Below are positions 61,985 to 64,000 of a stretch of 64,000 nucleotides of DNA, piece by piece. The position numbers were made by a program, and so were the translations under genes. Each line of letters begins with the position of its first letter. Within the stretch, counting starts at the first letter, position 1. The notes below the pieces were generated by a model that was given only the letters and a program-made list of their open reading frames with translations, had not been told where the DNA came from and did not search any database. The DNA is from Desulfovibrio sp. (GTDB taxonomy: Bacteria; Desulfobacterota; Desulfovibrionia; Desulfovibrionales; Desulfovibrionaceae), in NCBI RefSeq assembly GCF_034006445.1, contig NZ_JAVESS010000014.1, positions 1 to 64,000 on the forward strand, in the 5' to 3' direction.

Positions 61985-62106
61985 AGCAGTTCACGAATGA
62001 AATGAGTTAAATGCTCTGCAAGGATTTTTCTGAAAATCCTTGCCACGAAATGCGAGTAGGCAGGCTTTTGCCTGCCGTACGCGAGCATTTCAAGTGTTAA
62101 ATGCTC
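61984..62106 (+). mobile_element. TA-flanked 123-bp MITE-like element, copy 2
   Basis: The element is flanked by TA at 61982-61983 and 62107-62108. It begins GAGCAGTTCACG and ends GTGTTAAATGCTC, and is nearly identical to the reverse complement of 55174-55296. Its edge makes the LysR TAG stop. No open frame is inside. Confidence 0.8.
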
Positions 62107-62271
62107 TAGGACGTTCTCACCATAAACCTCTCCGGGATGCGCCCGTCCTGACCCCGCATTGCCGCCCGGATTGACGCCGTATTGACGCCCGCCGGGGCCA
62201 CGGCTGCCGCCAGCCAGCTCTTCCTGATGCGGGCCGGGCCTGTTTCATCCCGTCAAAGGGCTGCAAACAAA

Positions 62272-62295
62272 GAATGTCCGGCTTGCCGGACATTC
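62272..62295 (-). terminator. Terminator downstream of the AEC transporter gene
   Basis: GAATGTCCGGC and its exact complement are separated by two bases; on the minus strand TTTGTTTG follows. It lies about 110 bp after the AEC transporter stop. Confidence 0.65.
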
Positions 62296-62403
62296 CTTGC
62301 AGAAACTCTGCGTCTCTTTGTATGCGTACCGAGCGCGTAATGCCAAGCTGACAGCCCGCCGCGCACGTCGCATGCGTATTCTCAAAAGATATCTGGGTCT
62401 GGC

Positions 62404-63387
62404 CTAAAGCATGCCCATGGCGTGGAACAACCACACAAAGCCCGTGAGGGTCAGAATGCTCACGCCGTTGGTCACCACGGCGGTGAGGGCAGCCTCTTCA
62501 GGCACGGCGCTGTAAACCTCGGCAATGACGCTGACCAGCAGGGCCGTCGCCGTAGCGCTGATAAGCACGGGAATGACCAGCCACAGCCCAGTGATGCCCA
62601 TGACGTGCAGGATGCCCCAGCACAACAGGGGATGCAGCACCAGCTTGCAGAAGATGAACCACACCTGCCGCAGCGCCATTCCGCCATGCGAGCGGCGGGT
62701 AGCAAGAGCAAGCTTTTGCCGCAGGTCAAGCCCCAGAGCCAGCAGCATGCAGGGTGCGGCCGTATAGCCCACAAGGCTTATGGCGCGATCCAGGGGTTCC
62801 CACAGGCCCAATCGTGACATGGAGAGCACCGCGCCCGCCAGGGTGGCCAGCAGCAGGGGATTGCCCAGAATGAAGATGCGCACCAGACTGCCGGCAAAAC
62901 TCAGCGGGTTGCCGCCTTTCCAGGCCAGAGAACCGGCCAGGATGTCAAGCCTGGCCTGCGCCAGAATAATGACGACATTGGGCGTGAGGATGGCGAGGCC
63001 CGCCACCAGCATGGCTTCGGTGTTGCCGGGCCAGAGGTTGGACACAATGGGCAGGCCCACAAAGGCCGCGTTGCAGGCCGAGCAGGAAAACCCGCTGATG
63101 ACGGCGGGGCCGATGCCCCGGCGGCTGAACAGCTTGTCTCCCATGTACCCAAGCACATAGACGACCATCTGCGACCCGATGAGGCCCAGCCAGAAGCCGC
63201 CTCTGGACAAATCTTCGGGGCGTGCCCCGGCCAGCAGGTGCAAAATGAGCAGCGGCAGGGCCACCTTGAGCACGTAGACGCCAAGCACTGGCCCGGCGTT
63301 TTCGGGTAAAACGTCGCGCGCCCTCAGCAGCGCTCCGAAGGCAATGACGCAAAATACGGGGATAACAGCAAAAAGTGCATGAAACAT
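62404..63387 (-). CDS. AEC-family permease (auxin efflux carrier/MdcF-like)
   Basis: The 327-residue protein has about ten helices in the AEC arrangement (MFHALFAVIPVFCVIAFGALL, NAAFVGLPIVSNLWPGN, ATALLVSVIAEVYSAVPEEAALTAVVTNGVSILTL). Members carry organic acids such as malonate. I start at the ATG 63387 with a GAGAG site; the frame extends upstream without support. No enzyme gene is adjacent, so the substrate is unknown. Confidence 0.85.
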   Translation of the reverse strand: MFHALFAVIPVFCVIAFGALLRARDVLPENAGPVLGVYVLKVALPLLILHLLAGARPEDLSRGGFWLGLIGSQMVVYVLGYMGDKLFSRRGIGPAVISGFSCSACNAAFVGLPIVSNLWPGNTEAMLVAGLAILTPNVVIILAQARLDILAGSLAWKGGNPLSFAGSLVRIFILGNPLLLATLAGAVLSMSRLGLWEPLDRAISLVGYTAAPCMLLALGLDLRQKLALATRRSHGGMALRQVWFIFCKLVLHPLLCWGILHVMGITGLWLVIPVLISATATALLVSVIAEVYSAVPEEAALTAVVTNGVSILTLTGFVWLFHAMGML

Positions 63388-64000
63388 ATCAACTCTCAAC
63401 CATGCAATACGGTAATTTTTTGGGGTAGATCCATGCGGAATCTGCCCTGGCGTCGCATCTGGCAGACGCCAGCCACAAGGCGGCGGCACAAACATGGCTG
63501 TGCCGCTCCACGGCGAAACAAGGCATTCAGCCCTCAGGGCCGATGAACTTCGGGCATATCCATTCTCAAGGGTTACGCTACGTCACAGTCTGCGTGTGCA
63601 AGAAGGCGGCACAACCGCCCGCATCCGCAACGCGGCTGTCATGCTCCCCCAGGACAATTCCGTCAAGGGCGCGAGCAGACCCTGCTGGCCATGGCTCAAA
63701 CTGCGTGTACGCCTTTGCTGCGGGCGGCCATGCACGCGGCCGGCAGAGCAATTTCAGAGTAAAAATGCTCCAGGCTGTCCTTCGGGGCGGCCGCGCCTCA
63801 TGTTTCCACAGGTACGCCGCCGCACGCAGGGCCAGCATGCTCTTCAAGCCGTGCCCTGTCCAGCCAGCCACAAAAACGTCACAATGTCCGGCTGGCGTAA
63901 GTACGCCCCCGGCCGTGGCACACGGCAAAACCCCCGATCCTGACGACCGGGGGTTTGCAGTGTTGCTGTCCGGCATACACCGGCAGCGCAAAAAACGGTT
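63388..64000. other. Right-edge intergenic region, 613 bp
   Basis: I see no convincing gene. Reading frames on both strands up to 149 codons lack ribosome sites and family resemblance. A hairpin at 63928-63957 is listed separately. Confidence 0.45.
63928..63957 (-). terminator. Terminator for a gene beyond the right edge
   Basis: AAACCCCCG and CGGGGGTTT pair with a short loop. On the minus strand the stem is followed by TTTTGCC, suggesting it ends a minus-strand transcript that comes from outside the window. Confidence 0.6.

Noticed and set aside
63494..63943. Plus-strand open frame of 149 codons at the right edge
   Set aside because: No ribosome site, basic and cysteine-rich shadow-like composition, and no recognisable motif.

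Overview
The window looks like chromosomal DNA of a GC-rich sulfate-reducing deltaproteobacterium of the genus Desulfovibrio, close to D. desulfuricans. The best evidence is a complete nine-heme cytochrome operon (nhcABCD, 9420-12915): its cytochrome carries nine CxxCH motifs and sits with a Tat-type iron-sulfur subunit, an NrfD-like membrane subunit and a 50-residue membrane protein. The rest is bacterial housekeeping mixed with surface-polymer and lipid genes. I see no rRNA, tRNA, CRISPR array, transposase or prophage gene.

Layout. 1-8.7 kb: small hypothetical genes, a spermidine-synthase-like membrane protein, tadA, a LOG-family protein, then a plus-strand run of beta-CASP hydrolase, rsmD, coaD and miaA, and a carbonic anhydrase. 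9.4-12.9 kb: nhcABCD. 13.3-20.0 kb: a methyltransferase, a lipoprotein and a five-gene minus-strand set (HAD phosphatase, hexapeptide acyltransferase, KdsB-like cytidylyltransferase, NAD-dependent epimerase, HpcH/HpaI aldolase) that could make a CMP-activated ulosonic acid. 20.2-26.5 kb: a degenerate MoeA fused to a binding-protein domain, an iron-type alcohol dehydrogenase, a molbindin, a lipoprotein and htpX. 26.7-42.8 kb: a large divergent locus. Its minus arm has an AsnB-type amidotransferase, two GT4 glycosyltransferases, a polysaccharide deacetylase and an alpha-oxoamine synthase. Its plus arm has a 1490-residue AT-ACP-KR-DH polyketide-synthase-like protein without a ketosynthase, a TolC-like lipoprotein, an HlyD-like adaptor and a flippase. 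I read it as an undescribed glycosylated amino-lipid or polyketide synthesis and export system. 43.1-53.6 kb: an orphan ferredoxin/cytochrome b pair, argJ, fusA-rpsG-rpsL, an SMR pump and valS. 53.6-58.1 kb: a BPL_N-domain protein, lipB-lipA, and crcB-DUF190 under a fluoride riboswitch. 58.3-63.4 kb: a sugar-acid dehydratase and transporter divergent from a LysR regulator, and an AEC transporter.

The most striking non-coding signal is a set of short palindromic elements flanked by TA dinucleotides, like MITEs that use a TA target. In nine genes the element edge supplies the stop codon itself (TA plus the first element base). One element is nested inside the loop of a different, G-rich palindrome family, which is direct evidence of insertion.
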